DNA of 64,000 bases, from contig NZ_FMIC01000002.1 of assembly GCF_900091625.1 (NCBI RefSeq), positions 4,092,001 through 4,156,000 on the forward strand. The letters are read 5' to 3'. This document shows positions 52,302 through 60,155 of this stretch, piece after piece; positions within the stretch are counted from its first letter, which is position 1; every line of letters starts with the position of its first letter. Under the pieces are notes generated by a model that worked only from the letters and a program-made list of their open reading frames with translations, had not been told where the DNA came from and searched no databases. This stretch comes from Micromonospora peucetia. GTDB lineage: Bacteria > Actinomycetota > Actinomycetes > Mycobacteriales > Micromonosporaceae. A program made the translations under genes and the position numbers.

Positions 52302-52901
52302 TCAGCGCAGCAGGCCGAGCAGGTGGGGCAGGACGCCCGAGGTGGCCAGGATGACCACGCCGATGGCGATGAAGATGGCCGGGACAAGCCGGTGGCCGAC
52401 GCGCCCGACCAGCCGGACCACCCGGGGATGGCCGCCCAGCCAGGCCCCGGCGGCGCACCACAGCGCGATGAGCACCACGAAGACCAGCAGGAAGACCGCG
52501 CTGTCGGCCGGGCCGAGGGCGCGGAACACCGGCACGTAGACGGCGATGTTGTCGGCACCGTTGGCGATCGTCACCCCGGCCACGCCGAGCGTCGAGCCGA
52601 CCACCGCCGGGGCGTCGTCGGTGTCGCGGTCGAGCAGCGCGCGGACGCCGAGGGCGACCGGCAGCAGGCCGAGCAGCCCGGTCCACGGCTCGGGCACCAC
52701 CAGCAGCCCGGCCGCGACCACCGCGCTGGCCAGCACGAGTGCGCCGATGCCCAGGTACTGCCCGGCGACGATCTGCCAGGTGCGGGGCCGGCCGGTGGTG
52801 CGGGCGGCGACGAAGAACAGCGTCAGGATGACGATGTCGTCGATGTCGGTGGCGGCGAACACCACGGCGGCACCGGCCGCCGTGCCCAGCAGGTCGATCA
52901 C
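52302..52901 (-). CDS. Cadmium resistance transporter family protein (CadD-like)
   Basis: The 199-residue product has five or six hydrophobic helices and the CadD-family features ATDIDDIVILTLFF near the N-terminus and TIANGADNIAVYVPVF in the middle, whose acidic residues are thought to bind metal. It fits PF03596. The actual ion is uncertain. The GTG at 52901 has TACCCT 6 nt upstream, a leaderless arrangement. It converges on the ABC-F gene. Confidence 0.88.
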   Translation of the reverse strand: MIDLLGTAAGAAVVFAATDIDDIVILTLFFVAARTTGRPRTWQIVAGQYLGIGALVLASAVVAAGLLVVPEPWTGLLGLLPVALGVRALLDRDTDDAPAVVGSTLGVAGVTIANGADNIAVYVPVFRALGPADSAVFLLVFVVLIALWCAAGAWLGGHPRVVRLVGRVGHRLVPAIFIAIGVVILATSGVLPHLLGLLR

Positions 52902-52907
52902 GTCAGC

Positions 52908-52913
52908 AGGGTA
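52908..52913 (-). promoter_or_regulatory. -10 hexamer TACCCT for leaderless cadD-like gene
   Basis: Minus-strand TACCCT is followed by 6 nt (GCTGAC) and the GTG at 52901. Confidence 0.45.
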
Positions 52914-53111
52914 CGGCCCGGCCGCCCACGCCGACCGGCGCCGATCGTCGGACGGACCCTCGGCGCCGTCGGGAGGATCACTCTATCGGGAACCTGACAA
53001 CGCATAGCGTGTCGGTTGGCGAAGAGTTGATATCTGGCGCATGATCGTTCGAGGCGGTCTAATAGGTGGGACCGTATCCGAACCGCACAGTCTGGGACGT
53101 GAGGACACAGT

Positions 53112-53339
53112 ATGGCAGCCACTGGCACAGCCACCAGCACTGAGAAGGGTCGCCGGATCGTCGGAGCCGAGCGTCAGACGCTCGCCAAGGACCTGGTAAA
53201 GCGGTACACCTCGGGTGAGAGCATCCGCGCGCTCGCGGCCTCGACCGGCCGTTCCTACGGATTCATCCACCGGGTGCTCACCGAGTCCGGGGTCCAGCTG
53301 CGGCAGCGTGGCGGCGCCCGACGCCGCAAGAAGGCGTGA
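53112..53339 (+). CDS. Small helix-turn-helix protein
   Basis: The 75-residue product is basic and consists mainly of one homeodomain-like HTH: LAKDLVKRYTSGESIRALA then STGRSYGFIHRVLTESGV, ending in a lysine/arginine tail (RQRGGARRRKKA). The YTSGESIRALAASTGRSYGF pattern is widespread in single copy in actinomycetes. Its DNA target and role are not known to me. It has AGGAC upstream of the ATG; no clear promoter. Confidence 0.88.
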   Translation: MAATGTATSTEKGRRIVGAERQTLAKDLVKRYTSGESIRALAASTGRSYGFIHRVLTESGVQLRQRGGARRRKKA

Positions 53340-53385
53340 CCCGCGCACCAGCGTCGTCCATCAGCGCCGCTCCCCGAGCCGCTCG

Positions 53386-54153
53386 GTGACCGCCGAGGCG
53401 GCCGGGGTCCGGCTGGAATGCGACGGGCCGGTCGCGACGGTCACGTTGTGCCGGCCCGACGTGCTCAACGCCCAGACCCCGACGATGTGGCGCGCGATGA
53501 GCGACTTCTCCCGGGATCTTCCCGGCGACGTACGCGTCGTGGTTCTCCGCGGCGAGGGACGGGCGTTCTCCGCCGGCCTCGACCTGTCGGTGGCCGGCGC
53601 CTCCGGCCCGGGGTCGTTCGCCGAGCTGGCCACCCTGCCCGAGCAGGAGTGCGCCGACCGGATCGCGGAATACCAGGGTGGCTTCACCTGGCTGCACCGT
53701 CCGGACGTCGTCACCGTCGCCGCCGTGCAGGGGCACGCGATCGGCGCCGGGTTCCAACTGGCGCTCGCCTGCGACCTGCGGGTGCTCGCCGAGGACGCGA
53801 AGCTCTCCATGGCCGAGGTGACGCTCGGCCTGGTCCCGGATCTCGCCGGCACCGGCCGCCTGGTCGACCTGGTCGGCTACAGCCGCGCGCTGGAGATCTG
53901 CGCGACCGGCCGGCGGATGGACGCCGCCGAGGCGGACCGGATCGGCCTGGCCACCCTGGTGGTGCCGAACGCCGACCTGGACGCCGCGGTGCGTGACCTG
54001 ACCGCCGGGCTGCTGGCCAACAACCGCAACGCGGTGGTGGAGATCAAGGCCCTGCTGGCCGGGGCCACCGGCCGGTCCGCCGCCGACCAGCAGCGGGCCG
54101 AGCGGGAGGCACAGACCCGCCGACTGCGCGACCTCGCCGGCCGGGGAGAGTAG
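53386..54153 (+). CDS. Enoyl-CoA hydratase/isomerase family protein
   Basis: The 255-residue product has the crotonase oxyanion-hole motifs FSAGLDLSVAG and GHAIGAGFQLALACDLR and the later EVTLGLVPDLAGTGRL. In classical hydratases two glutamates are catalytic; here the second region reads LGLVPDLAGT, so the exact reaction (hydration, isomerisation or hydrolysis) is uncertain. The GTG at 53386 (VTAEAAGVRLE) gives a standard N-terminus. It follows the HTH gene by 46 bp. Confidence 0.87.
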   Translation: MTAEAAGVRLECDGPVATVTLCRPDVLNAQTPTMWRAMSDFSRDLPGDVRVVVLRGEGRAFSAGLDLSVAGASGPGSFAELATLPEQECADRIAEYQGGFTWLHRPDVVTVAAVQGHAIGAGFQLALACDLRVLAEDAKLSMAEVTLGLVPDLAGTGRLVDLVGYSRALEICATGRRMDAAEADRIGLATLVVPNADLDAAVRDLTAGLLANNRNAVVEIKALLAGATGRSAADQQRAEREAQTRRLRDLAGRGE

Positions 54154-54253
54154 TAAGGACCGTTCGGGAAGATCCGGATCACGAACGAGGTTGTCAGAGC
54201 CGTCGGGAGAATTGACCTGACGGTGCGGTCAGCCCGACGACCCGGAGGTGAAC

Positions 54254-56245
54254 GTGTCCAACTCGATGCCCGGCGGCGGCATGGCCGGCTGGAGCATGCT
54301 CCGGTCGATGCGCAAGCGCGACGAGATCTCCACCCACCGGCTCAAGCACGGCGTGGCCCGCCGGATCGTGGCCTTCGCCCGGCCCTACCGCCGGGACATC
54401 GTCGTCTTCCTGGTCACCGTGGTGCTGGCCGCAGTCATCGGGGTCGCCACCCCGGTGCTCGCCGGCGACGTGATCGACACGATCAGCCGGGGCGGTGCCG
54501 ACGCCGGTAGCGTCGTGGTCCGGCTGGCGTTCGTCATCGCCGGGCTCGCGGTGGTCGACGCGCTGTTCTCCCTCGCCCAGCGGTGGTATTCGGCCCGCAT
54601 CGGCGAGGGCATCATCCTCGACCTGCGCACCCGGGTCTACGACCACGTCCAGCGGATGCCGCTGCAGTTCTTCACCCGCACCCAGACCGGCGCGCTGGTC
54701 AGCCGGCTCAACAACGACGTGCTCGGCGCGCAGCGGGCGTTCACCTCGACGCTTTCCGGGGTGGTCAGCAACGTCATCCAGCTCGTGCTCACCGCCGCGG
54801 TGATGTTCACCCTCTCCTGGCAGATCACCGCACTCTCACTGGTGCTGCTGCCGGTCTTCATCATCCCGGCCCGCCGGGTCGGCAAGCGGCTCGCCGAGAT
54901 CACCCGGGAGTCCTACGACCTCGACGCCAAGATGAACGCGACGATGACCGAGCGGTTCGGGGTGTCGGGCGCGTTGCTGGTGAAGCTCTTCGGCCAGCCC
55001 GAGGTGGAGGCGCGCCGGTTCGCCGCACGGGCCGAGCGGGTCCGCGACATCGGCATCCAGTCCGCGATGTACTCGCGGACCTTCTTCGTGGCGATGCTGC
55101 TGGTCGCCTCGCTGGCCCAGGCACTCACCTACGGTCTCGGCGGCTGGCTGGCGGTCACCGGAAACGTCAGCGCCGGCACCGTGGTGACCCTCGCCCTGCT
55201 GCTCACCCGCCTCTACGGTCCGCTGACCGCGCTGTCCAACGTTCGGGTCGACGTGATGAGCGCGCTGGTCTCCTTCGACCGGGTCTTCGAGGTGCTCGAC
55301 CTGAAGCCGACGATCGAGGAGAAGCCCGACGCCGTGCCGGTGCCCCGGGCCAGCGGCCGGGTCGAGTTCCGCGGTGTCCGGTTCCGCTACCCCAGCGCCG
55401 CCGAGATCTCGCTCGCCTCTCTGGAAGAGGTCGCCGCGCTCGACCGTACGGTCAACGAGCCCGTGCTCAAGGGCGTCTCGTTCGCGGTCGAGCCGGGGCA
55501 GATGGTGGCGCTGGTCGGCCCCTCCGGCGCCGGAAAGTCGACGCTGTCCATGCTGATCTCCCGCATCTACGACGTCACCGACGGGCGGGTGCTGGTCGGC
55601 GGGGTGGACGTCCGCGACGCCACGCTCGACTCGCTGCGCGACGAGATCGGCGTGGTCACCCAGGACTCGCATCTGTTCCACGAGACCATCGCCGAGAACC
55701 TGCGCTACGCGAGCCCGGACGCCACCGATGACGAGATCTGGGCGGCCCTGGCCGGGGCACAGGTCGCCGACCTGGTCCGGTCACTGCCGGACGGGCTGGA
55801 CACCCTCGTCGGCGAGCGCGGCTACCGCTTCTCCGGCGGCGAGAAGCAGCGCATCGCCATCGCCCGGCTGCTGCTCAAGGCCCCGTCGATCGTGATCCTC
55901 GACGAGGCGACCGCGCACCTCGACTCGGAGAGCGAGGCCGCCGTGCAGCGGGCGCTGTCGGTGGCGCTGACCGGGCGTACCGCGCTGGTGATCGCGCACC
56001 GGCTCTCGACCGTCCGCGACGCCGACCAGATCCTGGTGCTCGACGACGGGCGGATCGTCGAGCGGGGGCGGCACGAGGAACTGGTGGCCGTGGGCGGGCT
56101 CTACGCCGAGCTCTACCGCACCCAGTTCGCGGTCGCCGCCTCGCCCACCCCGTACGCCGACGCCACCGGCCCCGAGCCGGTGGCCGTGCCGCCGCTTCGG
56201 CCCTACCTCGCCGACGAGGCGCTGCCGCCGGCCGCGGCCAACTGA
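54254..56245 (+). CDS. ABC exporter, fused permease-ATPase
   Basis: The 663-residue product has six membrane helices in the first ~330 residues (VFLVTVVLAAVIGVATPVLA and others), then a nucleotide-binding domain with Walker A GPSGAGKST, signature RFSGGEKQRIAI, Walker B IVILDEATAHLD and the H-loop IAHRLST. It forms a homodimer or heterodimer for lipid or drug export; the substrate is unknown. GGAGG lies 5 nt before the GTG at 54254, preferred to the GTG at 54248 that overlaps that site. The stop is only 4 bp from the convergent glycosylase stop. Confidence 0.93.
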   Translation: MSNSMPGGGMAGWSMLRSMRKRDEISTHRLKHGVARRIVAFARPYRRDIVVFLVTVVLAAVIGVATPVLAGDVIDTISRGGADAGSVVVRLAFVIAGLAVVDALFSLAQRWYSARIGEGIILDLRTRVYDHVQRMPLQFFTRTQTGALVSRLNNDVLGAQRAFTSTLSGVVSNVIQLVLTAAVMFTLSWQITALSLVLLPVFIIPARRVGKRLAEITRESYDLDAKMNATMTERFGVSGALLVKLFGQPEVEARRFAARAERVRDIGIQSAMYSRTFFVAMLLVASLAQALTYGLGGWLAVTGNVSAGTVVTLALLLTRLYGPLTALSNVRVDVMSALVSFDRVFEVLDLKPTIEEKPDAVPVPRASGRVEFRGVRFRYPSAAEISLASLEEVAALDRTVNEPVLKGVSFAVEPGQMVALVGPSGAGKSTLSMLISRIYDVTDGRVLVGGVDVRDATLDSLRDEIGVVTQDSHLFHETIAENLRYASPDATDDEIWAALAGAQVADLVRSLPDGLDTLVGERGYRFSGGEKQRIAIARLLLKAPSIVILDEATAHLDSESEAAVQRALSVALTGRTALVIAHRLSTVRDADQILVLDDGRIVERGRHEELVAVGGLYAELYRTQFAVAASPTPYADATGPEPVAVPPLRPYLADEALPPAAAN

Positions 56246-56249
56246 CGCC

Positions 56250-56930
56250 TCAGCTCGCGCCGACCGCCGCCCGCAGCTCGGCGAACGCGGCCCCGAGCGT
56301 CTCGGGCGTGAAGTGCGCGTTCAGACCGCTGGGGTTGGGCAGCACCCAGAGCCGGGCGCCGGCCAGCCGTTCCGGCTGCGGGCCGAAGGCCGCCTTCGGC
56401 CGGGCGAACCCGATCCGGTACGCGGTCACCCCCACCACGGCGACCCACCGGGGGCGGTACCGCTCGACCTTGTCGGTGAGGGTCTCCGTTCCCTCGACCA
56501 GCTCGGCCGGGGTCAGCTCGTCGGCCCGGGCGCTGGCCCGCGCGACCATGTTGGTGATGCCCAGGCCATACCCCGGCAGCTCGTCCTGCTCGCTGGGGTG
56601 CAGCAACCGGGGCGTGAACCCGCCCCGGTGCAGCGCCGGCCAGAACCGGTTGCCCGGCCGGGCGAAGTGCCACCCGGTCGCGGCCGACCACAGGCCCGGG
56701 TTGATCCCGACGAACAACACGGCCAGGCCGGGGGCGACGACGTCGGGGATGGTGCGTTCCGCCGCCGCGGCGAGTTCCTCCCGCGTGGGCCGCGAATACC
56801 GTCCGCCGGCCTGTGCCGCCTGTGTCGCTTGCGTCGGCGGTGTCATCTGTGTCGTCTGTGCCGCCGGTGCGGGCTGCGTCCGTCCTCGGGCGGGGGAGCC
56901 GGGGCCCGACCCGTCGGCGGGCGTGGCCAT
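56250..56930 (-). CDS. mug: G/U mismatch-specific uracil-DNA glycosylase (Mug family)
   Basis: The 226-residue product has the Mug/TDG motif VLFVGINPGLWSAATGWHFA with the catalytic Asn in GINPG and the C-terminal loop LPNPSGLNAHF. It removes uracil or thymine mispaired with G. The first ~50 residues are a Pro/Gln/Thr/Ala-rich extension (TQMTPPTQATQAAQAGG) outside the domain. Its ATG overlaps the SDR stop by one base (TGATG), so the two are coupled. Confidence 0.93.
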   Translation of the reverse strand: MATPADGSGPGSPARGRTQPAPAAQTTQMTPPTQATQAAQAGGRYSRPTREELAAAAERTIPDVVAPGLAVLFVGINPGLWSAATGWHFARPGNRFWPALHRGGFTPRLLHPSEQDELPGYGLGITNMVARASARADELTPAELVEGTETLTDKVERYRPRWVAVVGVTAYRIGFARPKAAFGPQPERLAGARLWVLPNPSGLNAHFTPETLGAAFAELRAAVGAS

Positions 56931-57697
56931 CAGAGGCTCCGCAGCACGCCGCCGTCGACCGGCACGGTGACCCCGGTCAGGTAGCTCGCGGCGGGGGAGA
57001 GCACGAAGGTGGCCACCCGGCCGAACTCGGCCGGCGCGCCGATCCGGCGCAGCGGGATGGCCGCCTCGGCCTCCGCCCGTGCCCGCTCGGGGTCGCCGGT
57101 GGCGGCGAAGAGCTCCACGTTGCGGTCGGTCATGATCCGCCCGGGCAGCAGGCCGACCACCCGCACGCCCCGGGGCCCGTACTCGTCGGCGACGTCCTTG
57201 GCCATGCCCGCCAGGCCGGGCCGCAGGCCGTTGGAGATGCCCAGGCCGGGCACCGGCCCGCGCGCCGAGGTCGACAGAACCAGCCCGATCGCGCCACCCG
57301 CGCTCTCGGCCAGGGCGGCGGCGACGGTACGCACCATGCGGACGGTGCCGAGGAAGACGGTCTCGAAGGAACGGCGCCACTGCTCGTCGCTGACCGACGC
57401 GGCGCTGCCCGGCGGTGGCCCGCCGACCGAGACCAGCGCCCCGTCCAGCCGCCCGAAGTGCTCCCGAGCCGCCGCCAGGAGGCGGTCCGGCGTCTCCGCG
57501 TCGGCCAGGTCGGCGGTCAACCCGACCGCCCGCTGCGGCCCGCCGAGGCGCTGCGCGGCGGCGGCCACCGCGTCGGTGTCGCGGGCGGAGAGCACGACGC
57601 GGGCACCGTCGGCGACGAGACACTCCGCGGTCGCGTAGCCCAGCCCCCGGGAGGCGCCGGTGAGTACGTACACCCGATCGGTCAGTCCGAGATCCAT
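56930..57697 (-). CDS. SDR-family oxidoreductase lacking the canonical YxxxK
   Basis: The 255-residue product has the Rossmann motif LTGASRGLGYATAE and the strand SVGGPPPG. Where classical short-chain dehydrogenases have YxxxK, it reads SNGLR within LGISNGLRPGLAG. This variant occurs in a subgroup annotated as SDR or 3-oxoacyl-ACP reductase-like. The catalytic mechanism must differ or activity is reduced. CAGGAT stands 7 nt before the ATG, a weak leaderless signal. It is followed directly by mug. Confidence 0.88.
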   Translation of the reverse strand: MDLGLTDRVYVLTGASRGLGYATAECLVADGARVVLSARDTDAVAAAAQRLGGPQRAVGLTADLADAETPDRLLAAAREHFGRLDGALVSVGGPPPGSAASVSDEQWRRSFETVFLGTVRMVRTVAAALAESAGGAIGLVLSTSARGPVPGLGISNGLRPGLAGMAKDVADEYGPRGVRVVGLLPGRIMTDRNVELFAATGDPERARAEAEAAIPLRRIGAPAEFGRVATFVLSPAASYLTGVTVPVDGGVLRSL

Positions 57698-57786
57698 GCC
57701 GTCGATCCTGCCGCACCCGGCCGGATCTGCCGGCGGGGCCCTCGTGCCCCGCTCGCGGGACAGCCGCGCCTAAGGCCCGAGCGGAT

Positions 57787-57878
57787 GGGCGAAGGCAATG
57801 CCCGGCCAGGGGCGGGTCGGCGAAGGCAATGGGCCGGTCAGCGGTGGGTCGGGGGAGGCATCGGCCGGTCAGTGGCGG
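57787..57878. repeat. Three degenerate ~31-bp direct repeats
   Basis: Copies at 57787-57815, 57816-57847 and 57848-57878 share GGCGAAGGCAATG-CCGGTCAG-GG with a few differences. They lie in the 171-bp spacer between the SDR start and the end of the SCO6045-like gene, and the last copy runs over that gene's stop codon. No gene is seen in the rest of the spacer. Confidence 0.6.
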
Positions 57879-58315
57879 GCGGGGCGCAGCAGGCGTACCC
57901 GACCGGCGACCTGGACCGCGACGGCCCCGTCGGCCTGCCCCCATCCGGGCAGCCGGCGTGGGCGCGGCGGCCGGTGCCCGTCGTAGCGGCCGGTGGCCTC
58001 GCGGGTGGCCAGTTCCTCCGCGCCCAGCGGTGGCAGCGAGCCCTGGTCGCGCAGGTCGCGGGCCAGATCCCAGCCGTCGCGCAGCGAGCCGGCGGTTGGC
58101 CGGCCCGCCGCCCACCGGGCGAAGATCGCCGGCCACTGCGGGCCGAGACCGGCGGCGAGCAGCGGCCAGTGCCGGGCCACCTCCCCGGCGCGTTTGCGCA
58201 GCAGCGCGGTCCCGGCGGTGGCGAGTGCCGCCGGGTCGAAGCCGGGCGGTACCGGGCCGCCTGCCACCAGCGCCGCCACCAGGGCCGCCTGCCGCTCGGC
58301 CAGGTCGCCGCTCAC
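57869..58315 (-). CDS. SCO6045-like small protein, probable partner of the MNIO enzyme
   Basis: The 148-residue product starts MSGDLAERQAALVAALVAGG. Its helical pattern (QAALVAAL, FDPAALATAGTALLRKR, HWPLLAAGLGPQWPAIFARW) resembles the N-terminal domain of DUF2063-type partner proteins that accompany DUF692 enzymes, and it is what I recall as the SCO6045-like family. The second half is basic (YDGHRPPRPRRLPGWG). It has no cysteine-rich motif or signal. The GTG overlaps the stop of the MNIO gene by 4 bp. Role inferred: substrate recruitment. Confidence 0.75.
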   Translation of the reverse strand: MSGDLAERQAALVAALVAGGPVPPGFDPAALATAGTALLRKRAGEVARHWPLLAAGLGPQWPAIFARWAAGRPTAGSLRDGWDLARDLRDQGSLPPLGAEELATREATGRYDGHRPPRPRRLPGWGQADGAVAVQVAGRVRLLRPARH

Positions 58316-59130
58316 GTCACCACCGGGAAACCGGACGCGGCGGCGAGGGCGTCCAGCTCGGCGCGGAGCACCGGGGCGGGCGGGTAGTGCCCGTCGCGTT
58401 CCAGCAGGAGAGCCGGCGGCCGGTGGCGGGCACACAACTCGCGCAGCAGGTCGAGCACCGCCGGGGGCACCGGATCGGTGTGCGTGTCGTGGTAGTAGCC
58501 GCCGTGGTCGGTGCCGCCAGCGACGTGCACGTAGGACACCCGGTCCAGCGGCAGCCGGTCGAGCAGCGCGACCGGGTCGGCGCTCCGGTTGCGGGCGTTG
58601 GCGTACACGTTGGCGATGTCGAGCAGCAGGAACGCGCCGGTGCGGTCCAGGATCTCGGTGAGGAAGTCGGCCTCGTCCAGCTCGTCGTCTGGCCAGTCGA
58701 ACAGGGCCGCGATCGGTTCCAGCGCGATCGGCACCGGCAGCTCCGCCTGCGCGCGGGCGACGTTGGCGCAGACCGCGTCGACCGCCTCCCGGCTGCGGGG
58801 CAGCGGCAGCAGGTGGCCGGCCTCGACGCCACCGGCCCGGACGAAGGCGATGTGCTCGCTGACCAGCGGCGCCCCGACCAGCTCCGCCACCGCGCCCAGG
58901 TGGGCGACCCGCGCCGGGTCGACCGGTTCCGCGCCGCCGAGGGAGAGCCGCACGCCGTGTGGTACGACCGTCACGCCGCGCTCCCGCAGCGTGGCGAGCC
59001 CCGCCGGCAGCGGCCCCGTGGCGGTGACGCCCTCCGCGACCACCTCCACGAAGCGCAGCCCGGGCAGGTCGGCGACGAACCCGGCGATCTCCGGCCGCCA
59101 GCCGATGCCGACGCCGTGTGGCCCGGTCAT
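58312..59130 (-). CDS. DUF692 / MNIO-family multinuclear non-heme iron oxidase
   Basis: The 272-residue product is a TIM-barrel DUF692 protein. Conserved metal-ligand candidates are all visible: His58 (VPHGVRLS), Glu92-His93 (VSEHIAFV), Glu138 (ALEPIAAL), Asp171 and Asn174 (LLDIANVYANA), His202 (YVHVAGG), Asp215/His217 (YHDTHTDP) and Glu244 (LLERDGHYP). Characterised relatives (MbnB, TglH) use two or three irons and O2 to remodel cysteine or other residues in ribosomal peptides. It overlaps both neighbours by 4 bp. Complete and apparently active. Confidence 0.92.
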   Translation of the reverse strand: MTGPHGVGIGWRPEIAGFVADLPGLRFVEVVAEGVTATGPLPAGLATLRERGVTVVPHGVRLSLGGAEPVDPARVAHLGAVAELVGAPLVSEHIAFVRAGGVEAGHLLPLPRSREAVDAVCANVARAQAELPVPIALEPIAALFDWPDDELDEADFLTEILDRTGAFLLLDIANVYANARNRSADPVALLDRLPLDRVSYVHVAGGTDHGGYYHDTHTDPVPPAVLDLLRELCARHRPPALLLERDGHYPPAPVLRAELDALAAASGFPVVT

Positions 59131-60056
59131 CCGCCGCACCCGCCTCCGCATCCTCCGCCACAGCCGCCACCGCCACCGCCACCGCCACCGCCGCACGAGC
59201 CGCCGTCACCGCCGGAGGAACTGCCGCCGTCGCCGCCGGATGAACTGCCGGTGCCGCTGATCGCCTGCCGCTGGATCTCGGCCTGGGCGGCGAAACCGGG
59301 GTCCATCGCCCACAGCGAGGCGGTGCCGAACAACGCGACCCCCATCGCGGCGCCTGCCGCGCCGTAGGTGGCGTAGGCGGGGGCCGAGGCGGGCGCGAGG
59401 TAGGTGTGCTGCTTGCGCAGGCTCCGCAGCGTCAGGGTGGCGGCGCGGGTGCGCCAGGGCACCCGGTGCAGGAGGACGGCGGCCACGATCAGCGGAATCT
59501 GGCTCAGCACCAGCCAGCCCACCGGTCGGTCGTTCGCCAGGCCCGCGAAGATCCGCAAGATGCCGACCAGCAGCAGGGCGGAGAGCAGGAACGCACCGCG
59601 GCGCAGCGCGGTCCGGCGGGCCGGTGCGACCGCGAGCCCGAGCTGCTCCAGACTGGTCCTGAGCTGCTCGAGCGCCCGGCGGACCCACTCGTCGCGGCGC
59701 AGTTCCCGGGTGGTGGCGTTCCGGCTGGCGGCGAAGTGGATCGCCTGGTCCAGGGGCGTGGTCCCGGCCGGCCGCGGACCGCCGGTGGCCAGTCGCCGGT
59801 CCGGCCGTACGCCGATCGCCCCGCTGCTGCGCAGCCCGCCGAGCGAGGCCCAGATCGCCAACTGCTCCCCGCCGTTGAGATAGGCGACCTGCTGCGGGCC
59901 GAGCTGGCCCACGTCGTTCACCGATGGGCCGGAGAGGACCGTGAGCCGGTGCACGACCGTACCGACGATGATCACGACGGCCGCGAGGAGATAGACCCCG
60001 AGGAAGGCGGGACCGGAGATGCCCCAGGTGTCACCAGGTGCGGCGAGGACGGTCAT
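59127..60056 (-). CDS. TIGR04222-type membrane protein with Gly/Cys-rich C-terminal tail
   Basis: The 309-residue product starts MTVLAAPGDTWGISGPAFLG. It has membrane helices at ~16-40, ~154-172 and ~178-197, a possible fourth at ~232-252, and a cytoplasmic-looking charged segment between the first and second. Residues ~267-309 are almost only Gly, Ser, Asp and Cys: two GGDGGS blocks, then Cys288, ten Gly, Cys299, three Gly, Cys303, three Gly, Cys307, Gly-Gly. The layout fits TIGR04222 as I remember it. AGGAG precedes the ATG. Its stop overlaps the DUF692 start (ATGA), so the tail is a strong candidate substrate of that enzyme. Confidence 0.88.
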   Translation of the reverse strand: MTVLAAPGDTWGISGPAFLGVYLLAAVVIIVGTVVHRLTVLSGPSVNDVGQLGPQQVAYLNGGEQLAIWASLGGLRSSGAIGVRPDRRLATGGPRPAGTTPLDQAIHFAASRNATTRELRRDEWVRRALEQLRTSLEQLGLAVAPARRTALRRGAFLLSALLLVGILRIFAGLANDRPVGWLVLSQIPLIVAAVLLHRVPWRTRAATLTLRSLRKQHTYLAPASAPAYATYGAAGAAMGVALFGTASLWAMDPGFAAQAEIQRQAISGTGSSSGGDGGSSSGGDGGSCGGGGGGGGGGCGGGCGGGCGG

Positions 60057-60155
60057 GGGCTGCTCCTGTCGGGCGAGGGGGATCGCCGCCCAATTGTGGA
60101 GCAGACCCGCCAACCGCGCGAGGACTCCCCATCGGCCGCACGCCGACCGGGCGGG

